From Heterodera schachtii (lineage: Eukaryota > Nematoda > Chromadorea > Rhabditida > Heteroderidae), in assembly GCA_023374025.1 (NCBI GenBank), contig SIJG01000005.1, positions 1,100,782 to 1,164,781 on the forward strand: DNA of 64,000 nucleotides, written 5' to 3'. Shown here one piece after another: positions 46,855-57,811 of this stretch (its first letter is position 1; the number at the start of each line of letters is the position of its first letter). The translations under genes were made by a program, and so were the position numbers. The notes beneath the pieces are model-generated. The model had not been told where the DNA came from and did no database searches. It worked only from the letters and a program-made list of their open reading frames with translations.

Positions 46855-47095
46855 GCCACAAAGTGCTAAACTTTTGGCTCTCGTTATTGGGCTTTTGATG
46901 ATCAAATTCCTGAATTTGGGTTGAAATAAGTCGCTTTTTGTGCTTTTTTCATCTTTCTTTCTTTTTGGCCTTTTTATTATTTTTCATTTTCTTTCATTTA
47001 TTTTTAAATTGCTCTTTATTCTTATAATACTAACTTTGAAGATGTCATTGTATTTGGATTATCACTATTTTTTGATAAAGCTTTCATTAATTGAT
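46855..47095. repeat. duplicated 3' flank of family A genes
   Basis: aactagcagcatcgggccac... through gtatttggattatcactatt matches 50590-50870 after the next paralogue. The duplicated unit therefore includes promoter, gene and 3' flank. Confidence 0.75.
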
Positions 47096-48462
47096 TTGCT
47101 AATAAAAGGCTAAGAAAATATTAAAATTCGTAGGATTTCAAATGATAGAAGAAAAAACTAGGGTTGTTCACTAATTATGGGTCTAATTTTACGAAATTTT
47201 TTGTCGGAACTTTTTATAAAATTTTGCTAAATTTTTTTAAAATGTTAGTGGATGGCATGTAAAGCTATCTCTTAATTTACCTAGTTTAAGTTAAGTTATG
47301 ATTTTTATTCAGCAAAATATTTAAATAATAATTAAATTTAAATATTATTATCATTGATACTTATTTTTAGGTTCGCCCATATTGATACTTTTTTAGGCTC
47401 GACCTAGCATAAAAAATTAAGTATGTTCAAAATGAAAAAAATGAAATTCTTTAACTCCACAGCAGAAGATTAATGTTTTGTTTTAAACTTATTAAAGATT
47501 TAAAAATTTATTAAGGCTGAAGCCACCGCCGGAACTTTTCTTCACCAATTTGTATGAATAATGGGAAAACATGAAAAAAAAACTATATAGATAGAGGTCA
47601 CACAAAATGTTTTATTTGCTTGTCAAAATTGGTTTTTTTCTGACCCCCAAAATGACAATCGAATCACAAAACCCAACATTTTTCTCAACCCGTGGCGACC
47701 TGTAAGTATAACTTCAGTTATTCAAATGTTACGGCTTTTGGTTTTACAATTATTTTATTGAAGTTTTTTGAACCTTTCAAAAAATTGAATTGACAAATTA
47801 AAAATGAGGTTTTAACCATGTTTTGTACTCCAATATTAATGCTACAGAATTTTATTTTAAAAATGTTTGTATCACTGACGCATTTTCCGGTCACGAATGA
47901 AACTTATGCCAAAAAAAGCGGCATTATATAATATGTGAAAATGGGAAGAAAAGAACGCAGTGGTTTTGTGTGGCCGAATTTCCATAGTTGAATTGCAGTT
48001 ATGGCATTTTTTATTTCTTAGTTATTAAACTAAATCGACATATTTTGGAAGAGTTCATCGGGATTTTTGATTCGGTCGTACAATCGGATAACAAAATGCC
48101 GAAGGACGGAATGCCAAATTTTTCTCCGCCCCTCCCCCCCCCCCGACCGTTGGCCCCATTTTCAACAAAAAGAATTGTATATTCTTAATTTTTAAATCTA
48201 AGCTCACCCCTAATTTACTTTTTTCTCATCGCTTTTGGCCTATTCTCAGATTAATTCCGTTTAAAACTTTGAATTAAAATAGTTCAAAAAAATTTATTAA
48301 AAAGATTTTTTTCACCTCACTTTCCCATGGGCAAATGGATTGAAATTTTTACCAAGCGTACCTTCCCAATAAATATTAAGAAACACACAAAAAAATCTCT
48401 AAAAAAAAATTAATAAATTTTTTACGAAAATGGTCCCAAGTTTGACGTTTCGAAATTATAAA
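47096..48462. other. spacer
   Basis: Holds the second copy of the 44.1-kb block (47440-47930) and a C run near 48130. No gene recognised. Confidence 0.5.
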
Positions 48463-49004
48463 TTCAGAACTTTGAAGGCATGCATTTTTTTTTCTGCGCT
48501 CCATAAAATCTGAAAAAATTCAGCTAAGGATAACACTTGATATTAATCAAAAAAGTCAATATCACCACCGTGATCAGATCACTCCATCAGGGCGATCGGA
48601 GTGATCAGATTTAGCACTCCAAGGGGTTTAATCTGTTCAACCTTCAGAACTTTGAAGGCATGCATTTTTTTTTTCTGCGCTCCATAAAATCTGAAAAAAT
48701 TCAGCTAAGGATAACACTTGATATTAATCAAAAAAGTCAATATCACCACCGTGATCAGATCACTCCATCAGGGCGATCGGAGTGATCAGATTTAGCACTC
48801 CAAGGGGTTTAATCTGTTCAACCTTCAGAACTTTGAAGGCATGCATTTTTTTTTTCTGCGCTCCATAAAATCTGAAAAAATTCAGCTAAGGATAACACTT
48901 GATATTAATCAAAAAAGTCAATATCACCACCGTGATCAGATCACTCCATCAGGGCGATCGGAGTGATCAGATTTAGCACTCCAAGGGGTTTAATCTGTTC
49001 AACC
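48463..49004. repeat. 180-bp tandem repeat, three near-identical copies
   Basis: Copies start at cagaactttgaaggcatgca (48465, 48645, 48826) and end with aatctgttcaacc. Each contains GATCACTCC...GGAGTGATC, a 9-bp perfect inverted repeat around atcagggcgatc. It lies between two tandem paralogues and upstream of the conserved block of the second. Confidence 0.95.
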
Positions 49005-49138
49005 AATGTCGAACATTGTAAAACTGCAATTATAATTATCAAACCAATTAGTAATTGTATAGTCAAGTAATATTTTAATAAATTCTTTTTTTAGTTTCTT
49101 CCCGCTAACTTTGCTTACGTCAGTCATTAGCATTCAAT

Positions 49139-49215
49139 ATGATGCCACATTTTTCTTTGTTAATGCCTCCATCCCCTCTTTGCGCGTATTTCCATTCACT
49201 TATGGGCGTGGCATT
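49139..49215 (+). promoter_or_regulatory. conserved upstream block of family A copy 3
   Basis: Counterpart of 44868-44955: ATGCCACatttTTCTTTGTT, AATGCCTCCATC and CATTCACTTATGGGCGTGGC. Confidence 0.45.
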
Positions 49216-49332
49216 TTTTATAAAATATTTTTTATTTGTGCTTTATATTTTTATTTTTTACATCAAATCATTATTAACACATATAAAATTTTTCAATTTT
49301 TTCCCATTAGTAAGAAACTGCTTTCAGCACCA

Positions 49333-50414
49333 ATGCATGGGTTTGGCCTTTTTCTGTCGCTATTTGCGGCAATAAACTTATCGAGAGGTCAAATTGGTCT
49401 AAATGGTGAAAGCAAAAATGGTTTGGAGAATATTTTCAATAGAATTTTAAATATTTATTTTCTTTTGTTTTAGGCCCTTTTTTGATGGCCAACGAATTTC
49501 TCGAGACCGGGACAATGCTTCTCGACGAACTCCAAAATCAAATAGGCAACAAACCGGCGGAGAATGAATCTGATGATGAACTTAAACCACAAAAAGCAAA
49601 TGGAAAGGCATTGGAGGCGAAAAGTGACAATTTTCAGCAAAAAGCCTTTGGATTTTTGTGCGGAATCGAAATGAAAGCGAAAAATGATGAGAAAGGAAAT
49701 GACACGGTAAAGAAAAATGACATTTTGCTGCTGCTTAGAAATTTTTGCCAAAATTGGAAAAATAATAAAACATTTTGGGAAACAGTGAAAAAGGGAGAGA
49801 ATGTTACGTTAATAACTGATCTGAAAATGAAAATGGACTCACAAATCTTTCAACAAAGGCTTCAAAAATCAACAAAGATGGAAAATCTGAACCCAAAAAA
49901 CCAGGCAAAATTTGAAAAATTAATCATATTTGACATTGATCTGCAAACGAAATTATATCCAATTTTTGAAGGTGATGAAGATTCTTTTTAATTGAATGGT
50001 TAATTCGAAATATTTTTTCCAGCAATTAGTCATGCCTTATCTGATCAGTCCTCCGCTGTTTCTGCTGATCAGCCGAAAGGCATCGCAAAGCGAAGACGCA
50101 GGAAAAGGCACAATCACTTGGCATTTTATCGTGAAAGAATTGTCGAGAACAAATGTGCCTGGTTCACCACTTTCAGTGTGATTTCGTTAATCCTCTTCGG
50201 TGATCTTACAGCTCGTTTGGCCACACAACATTATTTTACGATTTCGACTGGCGCTTCACACGACACTCCCTCTAAGCATTTAAGTGCAGGTCAAATCACT
50301 CTTGGTATTGTTGAGCTTGTCACTTGCCTTAGTTCCTTAATCTTCGGCTTGGTGAGTGGCGCAATTGCAATATCAGAATGCTTGCGGCGCAGAGCTTCCT
50401 TTTTGCCCCACTAA
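49333..50414 (+). CDS. signal-peptide/two-helix membrane protein (family A, copy 3)
   Basis: Exons 49333-49405 (or 49387), 49474-49971 and 50023-50414 join in phase; 320 residues with the longer exon 1. The signal peptide is MHGFGLFLSLFAAINLS. The domain has FLETGTMLLDELQNQIGN, SDDELKPQKANGKALEAK, NFCQNWKNNKTFWE and MENLNPKNQAKFEKL. The linker is SDQSSAVSADQPKGIAKRR; two hydrophobic helices follow and the end is LRRRASFLPH. Compared with copy 2, the DNA aligned with that gene's start codon reads CTG instead of ATG, and translation must begin eight codons later at an ATG. CTTTCAG directly before CACCAATG could serve as a trans-splice acceptor. Function unknown; the type is a membrane-anchored secretory protein. 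Confidence 0.8.
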
Positions 50415-50894
50415 CAAAACATTTGTGGCTTTTGAATGCATGCTTCTTCCCTGTTTTTCAGCGTTTTTAATTCCATGAAATTAATCTTTACAGGAAAATA
50501 CTTTGGTACTAGGATTACTTTCATATAGATAATTTTGTTTTAAAATCCGCCTTTTTGAACGTATTTTCTGCAAATTTCAAAACATTCTGAACTAGCAACA
50601 TCGGGCCACCTAAACTAGAAAAGTGCTCTAAATTCGCTTCTTATTTTTTGTCGGCTTTTTAAATCCCCCCCCCCCCTTTATTAGGCTTTTGATGATGGAC
50701 TTCCTGAATTGGGGTTGAAATGTCTGCTGTCCTGCTTTTTTCCAGCTTTCTTTCTTTTTGGCATTTTCTATTCTTTTCCATTTTCTTTCATTTATTTTTA
50801 AATTGTTTTTTATTCTTACAATACGAACTTTCATGATGCCATTGTATTTGGATTATCACTATTTTTTGATAAATGACTTTTGGGAATTCTTTTC

Positions 50895-50978
50895 TGAATT
50901 AATTTACTGATAAAAAGGCCAAGATAGACATCCCAAACCCTGTTTTGGAAGGGCCGTGCGTTCGAATCCCAGAATGAG
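50895..50978 (+). repeat. tRNA-like 3' part (B box)
   Basis: GGGCCGTGCGTTCGAATCCC has a good B box, but no convincing 5' half. It adjoins the hAT-like element that follows. Confidence 0.4.
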
Positions 50979-50991
50979 TATCCTTTTATAG

Positions 50992-51803
50992 CAGGGATGT
51001 TGCAAAAAGGAAAATAAAACACGAGATAAGAGAAAAACGAGACAAAATAAAATACGATATACGAAAGACGAGACGAGACGCCCCTAAAAACACGAGATGA
51101 GACGAGATTTTTTTTTTTTACAAAAAATTAAAAATTTTGATTGTTATTTTTAAGGAAAAGGGTTGGGCCGAAATTTTTATTTCAAATGGGCCCGGCACAA
51201 AACGGAGATTTTTTCCAAACAAAAAAAAACAAAAAAAAATTTAATTAAATCATTTTTCCAAGTGAAAAAATTATAGTAAAATGAAAGCGTTTTTCTTTAA
51301 TTTTAGAAAACAAAAAACCAAAATAAATTCCATTTTAAAATTTAACCAATCAACAATTAATTAAATAAATTTATTTTCATACTTTTTTTTTATCAAAAAT
51401 AAGAAATCGATTCTTTTTACATATTTAAAATTCCTTACTTTTGCTGAGATCTATTTCTGATGAATTTTTTTACAACAATTGTTGAGTAGAGGAGTCCGGC
51501 GGTGCCGATAGGCGTCGCCGGAGAAAATTTTGAAAATTTTTTAGGGAATTTTAGGTCCGGCGGTTTTCAGAAATCTCGTCACCATTTATTAAACAATTTG
51601 GCTCAAATAATTGAATTTTTTGGCTATATTTAAAAAATGAAAGAAATATTTTAATTGTTTTTATTTTTAGTGGTTGGAATAATTTTACAGTTAAAATGAA
51701 TAAGAAATAATATTATTCTGTGTGGGAATCGGACCATTGCAGAAACCAAACAAAGACTGGATGTTACACGAGATTACGAGACACGAGATGAGCAACATCC
51801 CTG
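50992..51803. mobile_element. hAT-like non-autonomous element
   Basis: CAGGGATGTTGC and GCAACATCCCTG bound 812 bp. Flanking 8-mers are TTTTATAG (50984-50991) and TTTTATAC (51804-51811). Subterminal acgagacgaga / cacgagattacgagacacgag words occur at both ends. A CGGCGGTGCCGATAGGCGTC quasi-palindrome (51496) lies inside. No transposase. Confidence 0.88.
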
Positions 51804-51811
51804 TTTTATAC

Positions 51812-54226
51812 CTTTGTAAAAAAAGCAATTTATTAAATTTTATTTTCTTCACAAAATACAATAAAAATGTTAAAATGCTTTATATAATTTTGATGCTTGT
51901 AACAAAAATAGCAGTTGTTTTAAACTAAACCTAACATTTATTTTTACAAAAACTCTAAAACAAATAAAATTTCCACAAATTTCTTTGAATTCATTTCTTT
52001 ATGTAACTTAAAATTATACAAAAATTAAGTAAGTTGTCTTTAAATTTAAAGATTTATTCACAAATATCATTTTTTCAATTAATATTCATAACAATTAACT
52101 TATACGATTTTATTTTAGAATTTTTTTTGCTTTTAAAAAAAAAATTAGTAAAATTTATTTTTCTTTGGTGAATGGCTGTTAATTTTTGAAAATAGCCATC
52201 ATTTTATTTTTATTTGAATTTGTTTTTTGCTTTCTTAATCGATGCATTTATTTTCTTGCTTAATTTGATAGTTGATTCTTTTTTTTTTTTTTTGCTCGTT
52301 TGACATTTTAAGAAAAAAAATTCTTAATAAAAATGCAAAAAAATTCTCCCCCCTAAAAACCGACATAAAAAATCTCCAAAAATTTTCATTTTGTGATTTC
52401 TTTTGTCTGTAATTATAAAAAGAAAACATGCCATTCTATTTCTTGAAGTCAAAATGTACTTTCCGTCTAATAAATTTAAATTTTTGGGGTTTTACAAAAT
52501 AAAAATTCACTGTTATATTTTTTCTTTATCAACATTTTTTTAATTTTTTAGTTTCTTTCTTGAAATAAATATTTGAAATTTGGATTGTTTCCACCATCGG
52601 GGGTGTATTTTTCACATTGAAGACTCAATGGTTATGGATGTATTTTTCCCGAAACTTCGGGTAATTTACCCGAAGCCCGAAGTTAGACGCTCAAAAAACC
52701 CGGAGTTTTCGAAGCTCGAAGCCGAAATTTCGCCCATCCCTGGTCCCAACCAGTGAGTGCTGCACTAAATCTAAACAAAAAATTTTTTGGAAAGAAACGA
52801 TTAATTAAAAAAATTTTCATTTACATATTTTGGTGTATATTTGGGGGGGGGGGGGTTTACAAATTTCTTTGGTTTTATTTCGTATTTTCTACAAATTTTC
52901 TGCTTAATTTAAGTGCTTAATTAACGATTTTTTGTGTTAAAAGTTCCCGGGCGCAATTATAAAGTTACATTGAAATCGATTGATAAATGAAATAATTTAG
53001 CACCAATTCCAAAAATAAATTTTAAAAATGCCGCTTTGCCAAAGGCACTTGGAATTTGAGCAAAGAACAGAATCACACTTTTAAAAGGTCTATTAACGCA
53101 AATTCGGAAATTAATTTTTTTTTTTTTTTTATGTATTTAACAATTTTATCAACAATTTCTTTTTTTTAAAGTTTTTTTCTTGAAATAAATAGCTCCGATT
53201 TGGGGTGTTCCCTTACATCCAAAGAATCCCTGAAATATTTAGTGAAATTAGATAGTTTAACTTAATTTTCGTTCGCCAGATGTTTTCGACAATGAGTGAG
53301 GAACACAAATTTTTAATTTTTATATTGAAATTACATTTTTCTTCTTATCAACAAAAGTATGTAAGTGAGATAATTTTCAAGGGGTTGGCCGCGGGACGTG
53401 AAAAAAAAAATATGGATTCGCAACACTGGTCGTTATTGGTAAGTTATAAGTAGAACCTGGAGTTGAAAATCCGGACTTGGGCCAGGGTCCGAATTCCAAA
53501 CTGAACCCGAAGGATCCCGGACAAAAAGCTTGTTTTAATAGGATTCCAGCAAATTATTTACCTTTTTAGGAAGCGCATCCTTTATAGGAAGAGGATTTTC
53601 AATATTTTTTTAAACTGACCACTGTCGAAAACATCGGCGGGCCAAAACATAACATTCACATATTCTTTTTCTTTGTTTCTTAATATTTTATTTAATACTG
53701 TAAAAATCACTTACTGTCGAAATCACTAATTTTTTAGTATTTTCGGTCCAACTTATTTTAAACACTTTATTCTCGGTAAAGAAAAATAAGTTTTCTTTTC
53801 GGTATATTGTAAAAATAAATGTCATTTAACAATTTTTTTAATTTTTAGCACCTTTCACTGCGCCCATATAAAAGCAACATTTATCAAAAATGCAAAAATT
53901 AATCTTACAAATATCTAAATTAATTATTCACAGTAAGGCAAACTGAGCAGGGAATAGGATAAAATGAGCTTACGCATAATTAAAAAGCAATTTCCAAAAA
54001 TAAATATCAATGAAAATATAACAATCTTTGCTCAGTAAAGGCACCTGCAAAAGCTGTAAAATGAGTGAACAGTTTATCAAATATGTCACAAATTAATTCT
54101 TCAATTACCAAAAATTGCATTTTTTTTTTTATTAGGAAATTTGTGGGCATAAAATGGGACACAAATTAATAGCAAATGGAGCATTTAAATTTGTCAACTA
54201 CATAATTGAGATAATTTTATTTTTAG
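51812..54226. other. AT-rich spacer
   Basis: No gene seen. A GC-rich phrase near 53455-53520 (ggacttgggccagggtccg...) belongs to the GGGA island class; T and G homopolymers are frequent. The 3' end should contain the receptor promoter. Confidence 0.5.
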
Positions 54227-56845
54227 ATGGCTTCGTTCACCTTTTTCTCCGTCATCCAACTAATTGCCAATGCTGAGTTGGTCCCTTTTGCTTTTGCGCT
54301 GATCATCGGCATTCCATCAGCTGTGCTGTACTGCTTGGAGTTGTGGGTGATCATCGCCAACTTTGCCGAGTTTAACTCCGCTTTTTTTGTACTTGTCATT
54401 GTGCGTGCGATTTTGGTAAATAATTACCATTTTTAATTATTATTTTAATTAATTTCCCCATTTTTCAGAGTTTGATCAATTACGTTTTCTCCTTTTTTGA
54501 ACAACGCTTTGGCAAAATTGGCTTATTTCTGCCATTTTACCTCAAATTGCCTCGCTTTGTGTTGGCTTTTCTGTTCTTTGTCAGCCGTTACATTTTTCAT
54601 GGGGAAAATTTGCTGACATCATTTATGCTTTTGAATCGTTTCACCTCCATTTTGTTGCCATTTACTTATGAAAAGGCAAACGAATTTTATTTAAATAATA
54701 GTTTTATTTTTTATAATTCACCTACATTATTAATAAGGGTTATATTCTAAGATGTCAAAATCGCTAAAATTGTTAAGTGCTAAATACACGCCTCGGGCCA
54801 GGGTTGTTCCGGGACGAGAAAAATATTGCGCAACCTTATGTATTCTTCATAAAATAGTGACGTTCTGCCATAAAGTTTCAAAATTATGAGTATATTTAAG
54901 AAATCAGAACAACTTTTGGTCGCTACCTCCAAAACAGGATATTTCTGACAAATCAGGACAGAGCCCTGTTTAAAATAAATGTATTCCAAGCCTTTTCGAG
55001 ATCGCGTATCACAAATCTGGCATCCTTTTCGGCCTATTCCGATTCCGGGCCCGAATTCGAACAAAAAGTTGAAAATTGAAATTTTCGTATTTCACATTTT
55101 CGGTTCAAACTTTTGTAAATACACAGTAACGAAGTGAATCATTTAAACCATTTTTAAACTAAAAATGAAAAGTCAAAAATTTGAATTTTTGACTATTTGT
55201 TCGGATTCGGGTCCGGGATTTGAAATTTGCCGAAATGGATGCCGGATTCGTGATCAGCGACCCCGAAAAGCCTTAGAAACATGTTTCATGACCATTGAAA
55301 ACACAAAAAAATTTTCGAAAAAGGTGGGGGGCAGCAGCCTTACTATTACCTAATTTTTTTTGTCCCGAAACCCGACCCAAGATCATCGTGTCGGGTTTCG
55401 GATTTCGGGACGAGGAACATGTCGGGTTTCGGGATCAGGGTGACTCGGAACAATCCTGCTCGGGATAAATTAAAAATGGGAAAATAAGTTTAATTAGGCC
55501 CACAATTTAGTAAAAGAAGCCATTTCTACAATACTTTCGTTAAATTTTTTTTATTTGTGAATAAATTAAAGTTGAAACTCTCTTATGGCACATTTTTCAT
55601 TTTAAATATTTAAATTTGCTTTTTAGTTTTGGCGTTATGCTCTCGTCCCAATTCTGTTTGTCACATTTGTCCTCCCATTGGCGTTCACTTTCCAAATCTT
55701 CGACTTGGACATGCACATTCATGTTCAAAACGACAATGTCACATTCACTCTTGACAACAACGAACGGTCTGCCAATGATGTGAGGATATAAATAAAATAA
55801 AAATGAGAAATTTTAAACATTTTTTTAAAATTATTTTGGGTATTTAGAATCCAAGTTACAGTCTAAGGGCCGCTTCTTCCGCCCTCGCATTTGGCATCAT
55901 TTGCCTTTTGCTTAATTTGGCATCACTTTTCGTCTTCAAGTTTTTACGTCCGAAAATGGGTGGTAACCAGCAGCTGCACAATGCCAATAATAACAATAAT
56001 CATAATGCAGTTTTTGAACGCAAAATGACCATTTATACAGTGGCGACATTTTTTGGCCAATTTCTGATGGCAATATTTACGGTTATTTTTTTATTTTTAT
56101 TAATTTTTAGTTTCATATTTACTGATCCCACTGATGAGCTTCCTAGAACAGATTCTCCGCATATTTTTTAGATTCGACGAGATAAAAAAAAAGTGCTTCT
56201 TCCGCTCTCCATTGAACTAAAGAATTCAAAAAAGAGACCGTACAAAGGAGTTTGATCGGTTTCTCGATAAATGATCGGAAAAAGTTTCGAAAAAGCCGAT
56301 TAAGAGATCGATCGTTGCGGTCTCTAATTCAAAATAAAAAATCAATTAAAATCACTTTTAGAATTAACAATCCCATTTTTTCCTTTTCATATTTTGTAAT
56401 TGGGGCCTCCTAATTATACAACAAATTAAAATTATTTTTTAATTAATAATTTTTATTTTTTCAGATAAATGTTTATTTGACTTCGGCTAGTCAATTTGTT
56501 GACGAACAGAACAACAGCTATTGCTTGACCCAAACTTTGTTTGGCATCAGTTCGGAGGAAAACCAACTTTTGTTTCTCGCCAATTTCAATCAGTACCCAT
56601 GGGTCAATGATTTGAGCACAATTGTCATCCCGGCTTGGTAAAAACAATTTTAAAAAATTATAAATAATTTTATAAATTCTATTTTTAGGCTTTTGTTGTG
56701 GGCATCCTCAAAAATGCGCAAAATTATACACAAAAAATGTGAGTTCCTACGCCAAATGAGTAAATATTTTGTCAACGGACGAAGGAACAACAACAAAGTG
56801 GCAACAATTAAAGTGCAACCAATTGACACATTTAAACAGCACTAG
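54227..56845 (+). CDS. Srg-like seven-helix chemoreceptor
   Basis: Putative G-protein-coupled chemosensory receptor of the nematode Srg type, expected in sensory neuron membranes. Six exons join in phase: 54227-54415, 54469-54675, 55627-55779, 55848-56081, 56465-56637, 56689-56845; 370 residues. Seven hydrophobic helices can be placed: LVPFAFALIIGIPSAVLYCL (1), FFVLVIVRAILSLINYVF (2), LLTSFMLLNRFTSILLP (3), YALVPILFVTFVLPLAF (4), ALAFGIICLLLNLASLFVF (5), YTVATFFGQFLMAIFT (6), LSTIVIPAWLLLWASS (7). NRFTSILLPFTYEK|FWRY at the end of helix 3 is the family-like signature and fixes the exon 2/3 join, which uses a GC donor (AAAG|GCAAAC). The exon 4 donor (ACG|GTTATT) is the least certain. The ATG lies directly behind TTTATTTTTAG, a possible trans-splice site. 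Introns 2 and 4 carry transposable elements. Confidence 0.82.
54799..55458. mobile_element. CAGGG-end element in receptor intron 2
   Basis: CAGGGTTGTTCCGGGACG on the left and (inverse) CGGAACAATCCTG on the right bound 660 bp. CTCGGG flanks both ends (54792-54797, 55459-55464), an imperfect target duplication. It contains a cgggtttcggga GC-rich part and accounts for most of the 951-bp intron. Confidence 0.65.
56232..56326. mobile_element. very short hAT-like element in receptor intron 4
   Basis: AAGAGACCG...CGGTCTCTA, 95 bp, between perfect 8-bp duplications ATTCAAAA (56224-56231, 56327-56334). The same ends occur on the 504-bp element at 57197. Confidence 0.8.
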
Positions 56846-57196
56846 AGATAACTGTTGATTGATCATTTAATCTGATAGATTCTATATAAAATAAACATTG
56901 ATTAGAATTGAACAAATATTTTTTCCTTTGATGACGAAAAGGAAAATACTTTTTTTTTTAAATTATTGTTTAAATGGTATTTAAAATATTTCCCTGTTCT
57001 CCCAAAGACTTTTCTGGTCGTTTTGACCATATTGTATATTGTTTTTGCTGTTCAAGCGTATCCATCCCCCTGACTTTTTATTCTTTCCCATAACGATCAT
57101 TGGCATCCGCTCCCGAACAATCGATGCCACATACAAATTAATAAATCTTTCAGACGAGAAATTCATTTAAAAAATAAACCATTTAACAATGATCAC

Positions 57197-57700
57197 TAGA
57201 GACCGCAAAAAAAGGCACCAAAAAATTGAAAAAAAAAAAGCATGAAAAGGCAAGAAAACCCCGAAAAAGGCATGAAAAAAACCATTCAAATTTTTTTTTT
57301 ATCAAGGATTTTTAGGGAGCAAAACACGTAAAACTTATTCAAAAAACTTAGTTTTTGTCTAAATGTTTTTAATAGTTATTCGAATAAGAAAATTTTTAAA
57401 TAAAAAATTTTTTACCAAGAAAAAAATGAAATTTTGGTGATCAATTTTTGAGGAAATTTTTCAATTCTAGGGATGAATTTTCTGAAAATTTTTCAGCTCA
57501 TTTCTTAGGGGTGTATTTTCCCGATTTTATTATATTTTTAATGGAACTTTTTTGGAAAAAAACGCCAAAAAAGGACCAAAACGGCAAAAAAGGCATAATA
57601 AAAGTCAACGTAGAAGCTTCAAACCAAGTGGAAAATGCGTTTTTTATGCTTATTATATCGAAACTAATGAAAAAGCATGTGCCTCAAAAGTCGGTCTCTA
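57197..57700. mobile_element. hAT-like non-autonomous element
   Basis: TAGAGACCG and CGGTCTCTA with adjoining aaaaggcac/gtgcctcaaaa bound 504 bp between perfect 8-bp duplications ATGATCAC (57189-57196, 57701-57708). No transposase. Confidence 0.9.
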
Positions 57701-57729
57701 ATGATCACCAATGGAACCAACTGAATATC

Positions 57730-57811
57730 TTTTTGATTACCATTCCTTTTTCGTTTTCAGTTCATTGGGCTTACTTCTGTCGTTTCGATAGCAGATTCTA
57801 TCACTGAAAAG
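57730..57811. repeat. dispersed repeat at RING gene 3' end
   Basis: gttcattgggcttacttctgtcgtttcgatagcag matches the complement of about 63655-63700 near the window's end. Confidence 0.6.

Noticed and set aside
48463..49004. CRISPR-like array
   Set aside because: Direct tandem 180-bp copies without spacers, in a eukaryotic genome.
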